Notes: generated by a model from the sequence alone, not told the origin. A DNA stretch of 35,017 nucleotides from Streptomyces sp. WM6386 (GCF_000972385.1 NZ_JXTE01000078.1:1-35017); one strand, 5' to 3'. Counted from the stretch's first letter, positions 21,810 through 30,644 are shown. Program-made: numbers and translations.

Positions 21810-23950
21810 GGCGTGTCTCCCGGCCGTACGTCCCCGGCGGTCCCGTCGACGGTGAGGCGGGAACCGACAGGGAAGCGGTGCACCGCGTCCGTCGCCCCCA
21901 CGACGGCGGGGAGCTCGAACTCCCGTGCCAGCACCGCGAGATGGGACAAGGGGCTGCCGGTCTGCGCGACCAGCCCCGTGAGACCGGGCAGCAGCGGGGC
22001 GAGCGCGGGATCCAGGGTCCGTACGACGAGCACGGCGTCCTCGGGCTGCGGCCCCGTCCCGTCCCACACGGTCCCGATGGCCCGCCCACCGGACACCCCG
22101 CGCATACCGTCGCGGTTCCCGCCGCCCCGCTCGGCGACGACACCTCCGGTCTCCGTCAGCCGGAACGCGTCCGGCAACGGCGCCGACTCGTCCTGCGGCA
22201 CCCGTGCCCCGAGATCGGCGGGCAGCGGCGCGCCGTGCAGCCCCGCGGCCAGCTCCCGCCACCGCAACAGCCCGACCCGCTCCGCATCGAGCCCGAGCCG
22301 CCGCGCCGCCTCCCTTACGAGCCGCACCTGGAGCTCCTGCACCCAGCGGATGCGCAGGCGGAGGGATTCGCGGGGCGGGAGGGCGGTGGTGGGGGAGTGG
22401 TGGGCGCCGTGGCGGGGTTCCGGCGGGACATTCTCGGCGGCCTCCGACACCCGGGACCTCGGCACGGCCTGCTCCTCGTCGCCGGCCACGTCCGCCGGCG
22501 CCGGGAGCCGCGCCCGCTTCCGCAGACTCGGTGAGGTGAGCGCCAGGACCACCGGGTGCTCGCCGATCACCCGCTCGTCGGGCACGCCACGCGCGCGTGC
22601 CGTCTCCAGGGCGGCCAGAGCCGTCCCCGCCGCCGTGCGGCTCTTCGGGGGCTCCTTGAGGAGCGTTCCCGCGAGGGCCTCCTGGGCGTGCAGGGAGACC
22701 AGGGTCCTGCGGGTCCAGCGGACCTCCGCGACCAGGGCGGACGAGGGGAGCGCGGACAGCCGCGGTATCTCGGCGAGGCGGCGGTCGACGTCCGCCACGA
22801 GGTCCGTCGCCAGACCCGGCAGCGCCGCGGCGAGGCGGCCCACCTGCCAGGCGGCGCCCAGCCTGCGGGCGCCCGGCGCCGGGTTGAGCAGCGCCAGCCA
22901 CCGGTGCCGCGGCCCCGTGGTGCCGAGCAGCCGCAGGTCTGCGGCGGCCCGACCGCCTACCGTCGTGACCACCGGCACCGTCCGCAGCAGCCGACGCGGC
23001 GTGCTCCCGCCGATGTCGAGCGCGGCGGCGAGCCCGCGGGCCATCGGCGCCACCCACAGGTCCTCCTCCAGCGGCGCCAGCTGCTCGGGCAGCGTCTCCG
23101 CCACCGGACCGGGCCCGAGCAGCCGTGCCCCGCGCGGCGGCCGCGCCGCCATCGCCGTGATCGGACGGCTCTGGAACAGCCACAGCCGCCCGTCCCCGTC
23201 GAACCCGAACTCGATGTCCTGAGGGCCGCCGAAGATCCGCCGGGCCCGCCGCGCGAGCCGTGCGAGGCGGGCCAGCTCGGAGCGGGTGAGCAGCGAACCG
23301 GCCTCGGAAGGCTCCGTCCGCAGCAGCCGACCCCGCCCGCTCAGCCAGTAGTTGGTGCCCGCCTGTTCCCCGCTGACCAGCGTGTCCGGACCACCCCGCA
23401 CCGCGCTCACCAGCATCCGGTCGGTCCGCCCCTCCACGGGATCGGCACCGAACATGACTCCGCCGACCCGCGCCGCGAGCATCGGCTGCACGAGCACCGC
23501 CATCGGTGCCGTGGCCCCGTCGGGCCGTACCGCGGAATCGAGCACGGTCCGCACCGCGGTACGGAAGTCCTGCCATCCCCGCACGTCCAGGACGGAGGCG
23601 AACTGGCCCGCCAGGGACGACTCCTCCGTGTCCTCCTGGGGCGAGGAGGACCGTACGACGAGCGGGCGTGCGCCGCCGTCGGAGAGCTCCTGCCAGGCCC
23701 GCCGCAGGGCGTCCGGGTCGGCGCCCCCTTCGTACGGGATCACGAAGCCGGGGAGCACCGGCAGCCCCGCGCCGGCCGCGCGCGCGAGGTTCGCGGCCTT
23801 GGACCCCGCGTCGGCGGGCACCGCGGCGCCGGGACGGTCGAGCGGGACGGTGACCGGGGCATGGGCGTCGACCAGACCGAGGGCCGCCTCGCCCCGAGGC
23901 CTGTCCCCGTCGCGTGCACCTTCTCCGTGACGTTCGTCGAGCGTCGTCAT
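21806..23950 (-). CDS. PEP synthase / PPDK-like protein with ATP-grasp and phosphohistidine domains
   Basis: ATG 23950 follows GGAGGG, giving 714 aa. The N-terminal half is a PPDK_N ATP-grasp domain: GSKAANLARAAGAGLPVLPG, PLVVRSSSPQEDTEESSLAG, VLVQPMLAARVGGVMFGADP and DIEFGFDGDGRLWLFQSRPI. The C-terminal mobile domain carries the catalytic His670 in AQTGSPLSHLAVLAREFELP. No TIM-barrel PEP-binding domain is present, so this is not a standard PEP synthase. The layout (ATP-grasp, middle domain, swivelling His) is that of rifampin-phosphotransferase-like enzymes, but the middle region is shorter. An ATP-dependent dikinase for an unknown substrate is the best reading. Confidence 0.82.
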   Translation of the reverse strand: MTTLDERHGEGARDGDRPRGEAALGLVDAHAPVTVPLDRPGAAVPADAGSKAANLARAAGAGLPVLPGFVIPYEGGADPDALRRAWQELSDGGARPLVVRSSSPQEDTEESSLAGQFASVLDVRGWQDFRTAVRTVLDSAVRPDGATAPMAVLVQPMLAARVGGVMFGADPVEGRTDRMLVSAVRGGPDTLVSGEQAGTNYWLSGRGRLLRTEPSEAGSLLTRSELARLARLARRARRIFGGPQDIEFGFDGDGRLWLFQSRPITAMAARPPRGARLLGPGPVAETLPEQLAPLEEDLWVAPMARGLAAALDIGGSTPRRLLRTVPVVTTVGGRAAADLRLLGTTGPRHRWLALLNPAPGARRLGAAWQVGRLAAALPGLATDLVADVDRRLAEIPRLSALPSSALVAEVRWTRRTLVSLHAQEALAGTLLKEPPKSRTAAGTALAALETARARGVPDERVIGEHPVVLALTSPSLRKRARLPAPADVAGDEEQAVPRSRVSEAAENVPPEPRHGAHHSPTTALPPRESLRLRIRWVQELQVRLVREAARRLGLDAERVGLLRWRELAAGLHGAPLPADLGARVPQDESAPLPDAFRLTETGGVVAERGGGNRDGMRGVSGGRAIGTVWDGTGPQPEDAVLVVRTLDPALAPLLPGLTGLVAQTGSPLSHLAVLAREFELPAVVGATDAVHRFPVGSRLTVDGTAGDVRPGDTP

Positions 23951-24160
23951 CGCTCACCCTCCAGGACCGGCCGCCAACAGGGGGGACGCGCGGGGGTGGC
24001 CCTGCGCCTGACGGCGGAACGAAGGATGGGGCGAGCCGCTGCCGATCCGCCGGGGTCCGACGGCAGCACACCTCCTGCTGCAATGATCCCACCGCTGTTG
24101 GTTTCCATCTCGGTCGGAAGCCACTTTTCGGACGTACGGCGAGGAATCAGGAGCACCGGA

Positions 24161-24183
24161 GGAGAGCGCCCGGGGCGCGCTCC
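24161..24183. terminator. Hairpin downstream of the MocR gene
   Basis: GGAGAGCGCC (24161-24170) and GGCGCGCTCC (24174-24183) pair over 10 positions with one mismatch and a 3-nt loop. It lies about 45 bp past the MocR stop on the minus strand. Confidence 0.45.
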
Positions 24184-24227
24184 TTCGCAGGCAGTACGCC
24201 GCGCCTCCGCCGGGGGAAGGAGACCCC

Positions 24228-25718
24228 TCAGCCGGCCTCGGGGGGCAGCACCCGGCACAGGGCGTCCAGCGCCGCGCCGTACGCGTGCTCCGACGGCGTC
24301 GCGTATCCCACGACGAGCCCGTCGTACGCCGGTACGGCGGCCTCGGACGGCTCCGGTGCCTTTGGTGTCCCTGGTGTCCCTGGTGTCCCTGGTGTCCGCG
24401 GTGCCTGCGGGTGCTGGAACTCGGCGAGGCCGTCCAGCGCGATGCCCGCCCACGTGGCCGCCTTCAGCACGGACCGCTCGGTGCCGGGCGGCAGCCGCAG
24501 CACCGCGTGCAGCCCGGCCGCGACCCCGGTCACCTCGATGTGCGGCGCGTGCTCGGCCAGCGCCGCGACCAGGCGGTCACGGCGGCTCCGGTACCTCTGC
24601 CGCATGCGCCGCACATGACGGTCGTACGATCCCGACGACAGGAAGTCGGCGAGGCTGAGCTGGTCGAGGACGCTCACCCAGGCCTCCCGCTCGCCCTTGG
24701 CCGCGAGCACGTCGGCGACGTGGCGCTCCGGCAGCACCATCCACCCCAGCCGCAGCGCGGGCGACAGGCTCTTGCTGACCGAGCCGACGAAGATCACCCG
24801 CTCCGGGTCGAGGCCCTGGACCGCGCCGACGGGTCTGCGGTCGTAGCGGAACTCCCCGTCGTAGTCGTCCTCCAGCACCACCCCGCCACGCGCGCGTGCC
24901 CAGTCGACGACGGCCGCCCGCCGCTCGGCGTGCAGCGGTCCGCCGGTCGGGAACTGGTGGGCGGGCGTGAGCAGTACGGCCCGCTCCCGCGCCAACCGGC
25001 TCACGTCGGCGCCGTGTTCGTCCAGGGGGAGCGGTACGGTCCGGACGCCCGCGTCGGCGAGGAGCTCGCGGTGGAAGGGCAGACCGTACGCCTCGACGGC
25101 CAGGGTGCCGCGCAGGACCGGCGTCCGGGACAGCAGCCGCAGCGCGTGCGCGAAGCCGGAGCAGATCACGATCCGGCCGGGCTCGGTGCGCACGCCACGC
25201 GCGCGTGCCAGGTACTCCGTGAGCGCCTCCCGCAGCTCGACGCGGCCCGCGGGGTCACCGGGGCCGAACACCTCGTTGGGCGCCTCCTGAAGAGCCCGGC
25301 GGTAGGAGGCCAGCCAGGCGGCGCGCGGGAACGTCGACGCGTCCGGGGTGCCCTGGCGCAGGTCGTGCCGGGGGCCACGCGCGCGTGGAGGCGTTTTCAC
25401 GGGTACGCGCACGTGCTTCCGCTGGGGACGCAGCGGCTCGGCCCGCTCGGCGACCTGTGTCCCCGAGCCCTGGCGGGCGGTGAGCCAGCCCTCCGCGACG
25501 AGCTCGGCGTAGGCGTCGGCCACCGTGTTGCGGGCCACGCCCAGGTCGGCGGCGAGTGAGCGGTACGGCGGCAGCCGGGTGCCGGGGGTGAGCCGGCCAC
25601 TGCGTACCGCCTCCCGCAGGGCATCGATGAGAGCGGCCCGTGTGCTGCCCGGGCCGGAGAGCTCCAGGTGCAGGTCGGAGCCGATCCGCTCCGCGGAATT
25701 GACCCACGATTTCGCCAT
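24228..25718 (-). CDS. MocR-type regulator: GntR HTH fused to PLP aminotransferase fold
   Basis: The 496-aa protein starts at ATG 25718. The N-terminal winged helix reads LREAVRSGRLTPGTRLPPYR and LGVARNTVADAYAELVAEGW. The aminotransferase-I domain has RHDLRQGTPDASTFPRAAWL, VVLEDDYDGEFRYDRRPVG and the PLP lysine in FVGSVSKSLSPALRLGWMVL. Such regulators sense PLP or an amino compound and usually control a divergent gene; here that is the AhpD-like gene 47 bp away. The region near the C-terminus holds an R/PGT tripeptide repeat from a 9-bp tandem repeat. Three copies of the CACGCGCGCGTG palindrome lie in this gene. Confidence 0.92.
   Translation of the reverse strand: MAKSWVNSAERIGSDLHLELSGPGSTRAALIDALREAVRSGRLTPGTRLPPYRSLAADLGVARNTVADAYAELVAEGWLTARQGSGTQVAERAEPLRPQRKHVRVPVKTPPRARGPRHDLRQGTPDASTFPRAAWLASYRRALQEAPNEVFGPGDPAGRVELREALTEYLARARGVRTEPGRIVICSGFAHALRLLSRTPVLRGTLAVEAYGLPFHRELLADAGVRTVPLPLDEHGADVSRLARERAVLLTPAHQFPTGGPLHAERRAAVVDWARARGGVVLEDDYDGEFRYDRRPVGAVQGLDPERVIFVGSVSKSLSPALRLGWMVLPERHVADVLAAKGEREAWVSVLDQLSLADFLSSGSYDRHVRRMRQRYRSRRDRLVAALAEHAPHIEVTGVAAGLHAVLRLPPGTERSVLKAATWAGIALDGLAEFQHPQAPRTPGTPGTPGTPKAPEPSEAAVPAYDGLVVGYATPSEHAYGAALDALCRVLPPEAG
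24364..24399. repeat. 9-bp tandem repeat in the MocR gene
   Basis: GGTGTCCCT occurs at 24364, 24373 and 24382, with a diverged fourth copy at 24391. On the minus strand it encodes T-P-G units in a proline-rich linker. The unit is in frame, so copy-number change would only lengthen or shorten the linker. Confidence 0.9.
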
Positions 25719-25728
25719 GGAAATGCAC

Positions 25729-25756
25729 CCTACAGCGGGTCTATCGGCCCCGTAGG
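25729..25756. promoter_or_regulatory. Candidate MocR operator between divergent genes
   Basis: CCTAC (25729-25733) and GTAGG (25752-25756) form an inverted repeat around GGGTCTATCGGCCCC. This fills most of the 47-bp space between the MocR and AhpD-like start codons, so both promoters must overlap it. Confidence 0.45.
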
Positions 25757-25765
25757 TTGAGGGAC

Positions 25766-26242
25766 ATGACGACGAACACGAACACCGCCGCCGCTCCTCG
25801 CCTCAACTTCGCCAAGTCCGCCCCGAAGGTCTTCCGCGCCCTCATCGGCTTCGACGCCGCCGCCCGCGCGGGACTGGACCCGGCCCTGGTGGAACTGATC
25901 CAGATCCGCGCCTCGCACCTCAACCACTGCGCCTACTGTCTCCACATGCACACCAACGACGCCCGCAAGGCCGGCGAGAGCGAGGACCGGCTCCACATGG
26001 TCTCCGTCTGGCGCGAGGCCCGGCACTTCTTCACGGAGAAGGAGCAGGCGGCCCTGGCCCTGACCGAGGCGGTCACGCTGGTGGCCGACGGCGGCATCCC
26101 GGACGAGGTGTACGCGCAGGCCGCGGCCCGGTTCGAGGAGGAGGAGCTGGCGCAGGTGCTCGGGCTGATCTTCGCCATCAACACCTGGAACAGGGTGGCC
26201 CTGGCGACGAAGAAGGTGGCGGGGACGGACGAGCGGGTCTGA
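25766..26242 (+). CDS. AhpD-like / carboxymuconolactone decarboxylase-family protein
   Basis: ATG 25766 gives 158 aa. The AhpD-type redox motif is H54-C55-A-Y-C58-L-H60-M-H62, with RASHLNHCAYCLHMHTNDAR as its context, and the following helical segments (VWREARHFFTEKEQAALAL, LAQVLGLIFAINTWNRVAL) match the family. Members act as alkylhydroperoxidases or thiol-disulphide enzymes. The divergent MocR gene probably controls it; this pairing is common in actinomycetes. A weak GAGGG lies just before the ATG. Confidence 0.9.
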   Translation: MTTNTNTAAAPRLNFAKSAPKVFRALIGFDAAARAGLDPALVELIQIRASHLNHCAYCLHMHTNDARKAGESEDRLHMVSVWREARHFFTEKEQAALALTEAVTLVADGGIPDEVYAQAAARFEEEELAQVLGLIFAINTWNRVALATKKVAGTDERV

Positions 26243-26324
26243 ACGACGTGGAGAGGCGGATCCGAACGAGGGAGGGGCCCGGCGGGCCGTGGCGCCCGCC
26301 GTCGCCGGCTTCGGCTGGGCCCGG

Positions 26325-27812
26325 CTACACCGTCATCGGCCGGTCGTACGGTCCGATCGGCGCCGGCAGTCGCGAACTCCCCGTCAGATGGCGGTCGACC
26401 GCCGCCGCCACCGCGCGTCCCTCCGCGATCGCCCACACGATGAGCGACTGCCCCCGGGCGGCATCCCCCGCGGCGAACACCCCGGGAGCGCTCGTCGCGA
26501 AGCCGGCGTCCCGGGTGATCGTGCCGCGCGGCTCCATCGCCAGCCCCAGCTGATCGACGAGCCCGTCCTTTCGGTCCGGCCCGGAGAAGCCGAGGGCGAG
26601 CAGGACGAGGTCGGCGGGGAGCGCCCGCCCGGTACCCGACACCGGCCGCCGCTCAGCGTCGACCTCGACCAGATGCAGCGACCGCACCTGCCCGTCCGCG
26701 TCGCCGGTGAAGCGGAGCGTGGACGCCGCGAACAGCCGCGCGTCCGCGTCGGCCGCCGGCGCGGTCCGGAGGTCGCCGGCCTCCTCGTGCGCGGCCGACA
26801 GCCGGTAGATCTTCGGATACGTCGGCCAGGGCTCGGCATCCTCGTCGCGCTCGGCACCCGGCTGGGCGTAGATGTCCAACTGGCTGACGGAGGCGGCCCC
26901 TTCACGCACCGCCGTGCCCAGACAGTCGGCCCCGGTGTCCCCACCGCCGACGATGACGACATGCTTGCCGGCGGCGGACATCGGGGAGCTCTCCAAGTCC
27001 CCCTCGCACACCCGGTTGGCCAGCGGCAGATACTCCATCGCCTGGTGGATGCCCGCCAACTCCCGCCCGGGCACGGACAGTTCACGCCACGCCGTGGCCC
27101 CGGTCGCGATCACCACCGCGTCGTACCGGGCCCGCAACTCCGCCGCCCCGATGTCCTGCCCGACCGCCGTCGACGTACGGAACTTCGTGCCCTCGGCCCG
27201 CATCTGCTCGATCCGCCGCTGAAGATGGTGCTTCTCCATCTTGAACTCGGGGATGCCGTACCGCATCAGCCCGCCGAGGCGGTCGTCCTTCTCGTACACC
27301 GCGACCGTGTGCCCCGCCCGGGTCAGCTGCTGTGCCGCCGCGAGTCCGGTCGGCCCCGACCCGATCACCGCGACCGTGCGCCCGGACAGCCGGTCCGGCG
27401 GCCGCGGTGGCGCGAAGCCCAGCTCCCAGGCCCGGTCGGCGATGGCGACCTCGACGTTCTTGATGGTGACCGCGGGCTGGTTGATGGCGAGCACACACCC
27501 CGCCTCGCAGGGCGCCGGGCACAACCGACCCGTGAACTCGGGGAAGTTGTTCGTGGCGTGCAGCCGGTCGGCGGCCTGCCGCCAGTCGTCCCGGCTGACC
27601 AGGTCGTTCCACTCGGGGATCAGATTCCCGAGCGGACAGGCCTCGTGGCAGAACGGGACGCCGCAGTCCATACAGCGGTCTGCCTGCTTGTTGATGATGG
27701 GCAGCAACGCCCCGGGGACGTACACCTCGTCCCAGTCCCCGACCCGTTCCCCGACGGGCCTGCGGGGCCACTCCTGGCGAGGGGTGGTCATGAATCCCTT
27801 GGGATCGGCCAT
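26325..27812 (-). CDS. gltD: Glutamate synthase small subunit (GltD), no GltB next to it
   Basis: ATG 27812 follows AAGGAAG and gives 495 aa starting MADPKGFM, the usual GltD N-terminus. N-terminal Fe-S cysteines: C47, C50, C55, C59 (CMDCGVPFCHEAC) and C98, C102, C106 (CPAPCEAGC). The FAD Rossmann motif is VIGSGPTGLAAA near residue 150; the NADPH motif is VIVGGGDTGADC. The protein passes electrons from NADPH to the large subunit, which makes glutamate from glutamine and 2-oxoglutarate. No gltB is adjacent (27813-27971 is non-coding), so either GltB is elsewhere or this is a stand-alone GltD-like reductase. Confidence 0.9.
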   Translation of the reverse strand: MADPKGFMTTPRQEWPRRPVGERVGDWDEVYVPGALLPIINKQADRCMDCGVPFCHEACPLGNLIPEWNDLVSRDDWRQAADRLHATNNFPEFTGRLCPAPCEAGCVLAINQPAVTIKNVEVAIADRAWELGFAPPRPPDRLSGRTVAVIGSGPTGLAAAQQLTRAGHTVAVYEKDDRLGGLMRYGIPEFKMEKHHLQRRIEQMRAEGTKFRTSTAVGQDIGAAELRARYDAVVIATGATAWRELSVPGRELAGIHQAMEYLPLANRVCEGDLESSPMSAAGKHVVIVGGGDTGADCLGTAVREGAASVSQLDIYAQPGAERDEDAEPWPTYPKIYRLSAAHEEAGDLRTAPAADADARLFAASTLRFTGDADGQVRSLHLVEVDAERRPVSGTGRALPADLVLLALGFSGPDRKDGLVDQLGLAMEPRGTITRDAGFATSAPGVFAAGDAARGQSLIVWAIAEGRAVAAAVDRHLTGSSRLPAPIGPYDRPMTV

Positions 27813-27971
27813 GGCCGTCTTCCTTGCGTGGGCGTCGACGGGCCGTGCGTCATCGGGCGGCACCCTTTCGGCCACGATACGTCCCGTCGGCCACTCGCGC
27901 AGGGGGGAAGACAGGGTGAGGGGACAGCGCTTTCCGGCGGCCCCTCGGGCTTTCCCCGTGCCCGTGCGCGG

Positions 27972-28451
27972 CTACGTGAGGGCCAGCACGTACGACACCG
28001 CCGCGGCGCCCGAAGCGACCATGCGGACGTGGTTCCAGACCGTCCACTCGCGCACATACTCCGGCCAGTACGCGGCCGCTTCGGCCGTCCCCGCGTCCAG
28101 CCTCATCAACGTGTCGTTGCGCGGCACGTTCGCGACCATCGTCACCCCGAACGAGCCGAACAGATACAGCGCGCTGCCCAGCAGCAGCTCCACCGTCCCC
28201 TCGTCCGGCCACAGCACGAACGTCACCACCGCGATCACCGCGCACAGCACCGCCGACCCGGCGAACACGAGCATGAACGCGGGCCGCAGTGCGGTCACGT
28301 TGATCGCCTTCATCGCGGCGACGCCCTGCGCCGGCGGAAGCGCGGCCAGCCCCTTCATCACGAAGGTCGAGAAGGCGCAGAAGACGCCGGCCACCAGACC
28401 GGTCCCGAGCACACCCAGCACCGTCAGTACGAAGTACGGTCCCTCGATCAT
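27972..28451 (-). CDS. DUF1772 (anthrone oxygenase-like) membrane protein
   Basis: ATG 28451 follows GGGAG, giving 159 aa with four transmembrane helices (FVLTVLGVLGTGLVAGVFCA, AFMLVFAGSAVLCAVIAVV, LLGSALYLFGSFGVTMVAN and a C-terminal one). The motif VPRNDTL after helix 3 and YVREWTVWNHVRMVAS before helix 4 are typical of DUF1772. Related anthrone oxygenases act on polyketides, but most bacterial members have no assigned reaction. Confidence 0.85.
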   Translation of the reverse strand: MIEGPYFVLTVLGVLGTGLVAGVFCAFSTFVMKGLAALPPAQGVAAMKAINVTALRPAFMLVFAGSAVLCAVIAVVTFVLWPDEGTVELLLGSALYLFGSFGVTMVANVPRNDTLMRLDAGTAEAAAYWPEYVREWTVWNHVRMVASGAAAVSYVLALT

Positions 28452-28678
28452 GTCGTCAACTCCCGCATCGAGCCGAGATCCTGCCCGGCGCCCAACCGTC
28501 ACCACAAGTGAATTCCCGTACGGGCAGGGTCACCATGGCCGAAGGCCGCGCGGGCATACGCGAGCGTCCAAAGAGGAGAACCTCCCCCTGCCGCCCTCCT
28601 CCGAACCACCGGTCCCCTCCCGGTCACGGCGGCACGGCGGCACGGCCCGGCGGCGCCGTCGACCGCGGCATCGCCCTC

Positions 28679-29374
28679 TCAACCGGCCTCGGCCTCCGTC
28701 GCCCGCCATCCGCCCAGCACCGTCTCCACGGCCGCCGTGATCCGCCTGCGCGCCTCGTGCCGCGGCACCCCGCTCATCAGCAACTGGTCGTACGGCGTGT
28801 CCAGATGCCGTACGGACGCCGCGACCGCCGAAACCACCGCCCCCTCGGACAACGCCCGCCCCGCCGCACTCCGCCCCACCCGCCCACTGCCCCGCACCGA
28901 GGCATGCGCCGCGATCCCCCGCGCCCGCTCCGTCGGGCAGCCGGGAAACAGCCGCCGTATCTCCGCCGCGAACGCGTCCGTGAACCGCACGTCCTCCGCC
29001 GCCCGCCGCCGCGCGTCCCGCGACCGGCGCCGCCGCCGCGCCTCGGCGTCCGCGAGGCACCGCACCTCCGCCCGTGTGAGCGCCTCCTCCTCGACGAGCA
29101 CGCCCTGCCGCTCGTATCTCGCCCTGCGCCGGTTGAACCGGACGACCACCGCCGACAGCGCGCTCTCCTCCCGTGCCCGGCGCGTCAGCGCGGTGTCGCC
29201 GCGCGGCAGGAACACCAGATGCCCGAGGTCGGCGCAGTCCAGACACCGCGGCGCCCCCTCCTCCAGCACCAGCAACGACAACGGCCCGCCCCGGCACTCG
29301 GCGCACTGCTTCCGCCTGAGAGGCTGGACGACGAGAAGCCCGGTGCGGCGCGGGGGAGTCGCGAGGCGAGACAT
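28679..29374 (-). CDS. DUF2293 domain protein with a zinc-finger-like N-terminus
   Basis: The 231-aa protein starts at ATG 29374. N-terminal cysteines CAECRGG and CLDCADLGHLVFLPRGDTAL look like a treble-clef or zinc-ribbon site. A very basic helical stretch (ARRRRRSRDARRRAAEDVRF) follows and then the DUF2293 core (FAAEIRRLFPGCPTERARGI, VRHLDTPYDQLLMSGVPRHE). Nucleic-acid binding is plausible from charge and zinc ligands; function is unknown. The 227 bp between it and the DUF1772 gene (28452-28678) show nothing supportable. Confidence 0.8.
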   Translation of the reverse strand: MSRLATPPRRTGLLVVQPLRRKQCAECRGGPLSLLVLEEGAPRCLDCADLGHLVFLPRGDTALTRRAREESALSAVVVRFNRRRARYERQGVLVEEEALTRAEVRCLADAEARRRRRSRDARRRAAEDVRFTDAFAAEIRRLFPGCPTERARGIAAHASVRGSGRVGRSAAGRALSEGAVVSAVAASVRHLDTPYDQLLMSGVPRHEARRRITAAVETVLGGWRATEAEAG

Positions 29375-29418
29375 ACCGGGTTCATTCCCGCGAGGGGGCC
29401 ATGAACCACGGCCTTGTC

Positions 29419-30132
29419 CTACTCGGTGTCCTGTTCGGCGTCCGATTCGGTGTCCTGTTCGGCGTCGACCACCGACGCCCGCGTCCGATGCGCCGTGGGC
29501 CGCTCGATCTCGTCGACCACCGCCACGGCGAGGTCCGCGTACGACAGGACACGCGTCCCGTCGGGCATCCGCTCCCCGCCGAGCACATAGCGCCCGGTGC
29601 GCGGAGCGTTCTCCTCCAGTCCTCCTCCCGGTGTGAGCATCGCCCAGTCGACGAGGCCGCCGTCACCCTCCGCCCGCAGCCGGCTCAGCCCCGCCGTGTG
29701 CGCCAGCGCGAACGGCCGGATGGCCGGCGGGAACACCGCGGGGTCGTCCATCACCGGCCGCCCGTCCGCCCCGAGCAGATTCGCGCCCAGCCCCACGGCG
29801 ACCAGTCGCCGCACGCCCGCCGCGGTGAGCCCGCCGAGCAGCGCGTCCGCCGCCTTCACGAAGAAGTCGGGGTCGAGCGTGTCGAAGCCCTGCTCCGGCC
29901 CGCTGAACGGCGACACCGCGTGCACGGCGGCCAGGTGTCCGCCCGCCACGGAACCGACCGAACCGGGATCCGTCACATCACCCCGGACCACTGCCACCCC
30001 GTCCGCCCCGAGCTCCGTGTACCGCGCCGGATCCCGCACCACGGCCGTCACCTCGTACCCACGCCGCCGGGCCTCCGCCGTGACGGCCCGCCCTGCCCGC
30101 CCGCCTGCTCCGAAGACGACGATCCCACTCAT
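29419..30132 (-). CDS. NmrA-like NAD(P)-binding protein
   Basis: ATG 30132 follows AAGGAGG, giving 237 aa. The Rossmann start is IVVFGAGGRAGRAVTAEARR (G-x-G-G-x-A-G), then VTAVVRDPARYTELGADGVA and GDVTDPGSV. The usual extended-SDR YxxxK is not evident, so this is an atypical SDR of the NmrA/YwnB sort that may sense redox or act as a reductase. The C-terminus ends with duplicated DAEQDTE, coded by a 24-bp repeat. The divergent HxlR gene starts 99 bp away and probably controls it; HxlR regulators often pair with such genes. Confidence 0.88.
   Translation of the reverse strand: MSGIVVFGAGGRAGRAVTAEARRRGYEVTAVVRDPARYTELGADGVAVVRGDVTDPGSVGSVAGGHLAAVHAVSPFSGPEQGFDTLDPDFFVKAADALLGGLTAAGVRRLVAVGLGANLLGADGRPVMDDPAVFPPAIRPFALAHTAGLSRLRAEGDGGLVDWAMLTPGGGLEENAPRTGRYVLGGERMPDGTRVLSYADLAVAVVDEIERPTAHRTRASVVDAEQDTESDAEQDTE
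29420..29468. repeat. 24-bp duplication at the 3' end of the NmrA-like gene
   Basis: A 24-bp segment containing CGGTGTCCTGTTCGGCGTC is repeated twice in tandem and encodes the last residues, DAEQDTE-S-DAEQDTE. The second protein copy runs into the stop codon. Confidence 0.9.
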
Positions 30133-30196
30133 GCCCGACCTCCTTGCCACGCACCGCGGTTCGGTGCCTGACCTGGACGTTAGAGACACAAGGGCC

Positions 30197-30225
30197 GGTT
30201 ACTTCAACGGTATCGGCGCTAACCT
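30197..30225. promoter_or_regulatory. Possible HxlR operator and leaderless promoter
   Basis: GGTTA (30197-30201) and TAACC (30220-30224) form an inverted repeat in the 99-bp divergent region. TAACCT at 30220-30225 lies seven bases before the HxlR ATG, the position of a -10 for a leaderless transcript. Confidence 0.4.
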
Positions 30226-30231
30226 CGACCG

Positions 30232-30627
30232 ATGACCGACTCCCCGGACGGCATCCCATCGGCTCCGCTGGACCCCGACATGTTCGACCCTGTCTGCCCT
30301 TCCTCGGTGATGCCCTTCCGGGTGGGGGACAAGTGGACCGGCATGGTCATCCGCTGTCTTGAAGGGGGCCCGCGCCGGTTCACGGAACTCCGGGTCCCGC
30401 TCAGGGCCGTCACCCCCAAGGTCCTCGCCGAGACCCTGCGCGCGATGGAACGCGACGGCCTCCTCACCCGGACCGCGTACGAAGAGAACCCGCCCCGCGT
30501 CGAATACGCCCTCACCCCTCTCGGCCGCACCCTGATCCCGCTGCTCGACGCCGCCCGCGCCTGGAGCGAGACCCACCTCCCGCACCTGCTCGCCGCCCGG
30601 CGGGTCCATGAGCGGGACGCGTCCTGA
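30232..30627 (+). CDS. HxlR-family winged-helix regulator
   Basis: The 131-aa protein starts at ATG 30232. HxlR features: CPSSVMPFRVGDKWTGMVIR, LEGGPRRFTELRVPL, VTPKVLAETLRAMERDGLLT, RVEYALTPLGRTLIPLLDA. A single Cys near residue 22 is in the place used by redox- or aldehyde-sensing HxlR proteins. Target: most likely the divergent NmrA-like gene. Confidence 0.9.
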   Translation: MTDSPDGIPSAPLDPDMFDPVCPSSVMPFRVGDKWTGMVIRCLEGGPRRFTELRVPLRAVTPKVLAETLRAMERDGLLTRTAYEENPPRVEYALTPLGRTLIPLLDAARAWSETHLPHLLAARRVHERDAS

Positions 30628-30644
30628 CCGTCGGCTGACGCATC

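Noticed and set aside
24285..25559. 424-aa plus-strand frame opposite the MocR gene
   Set aside because: It is the antisense of a gene with clear HTH and PLP motifs.
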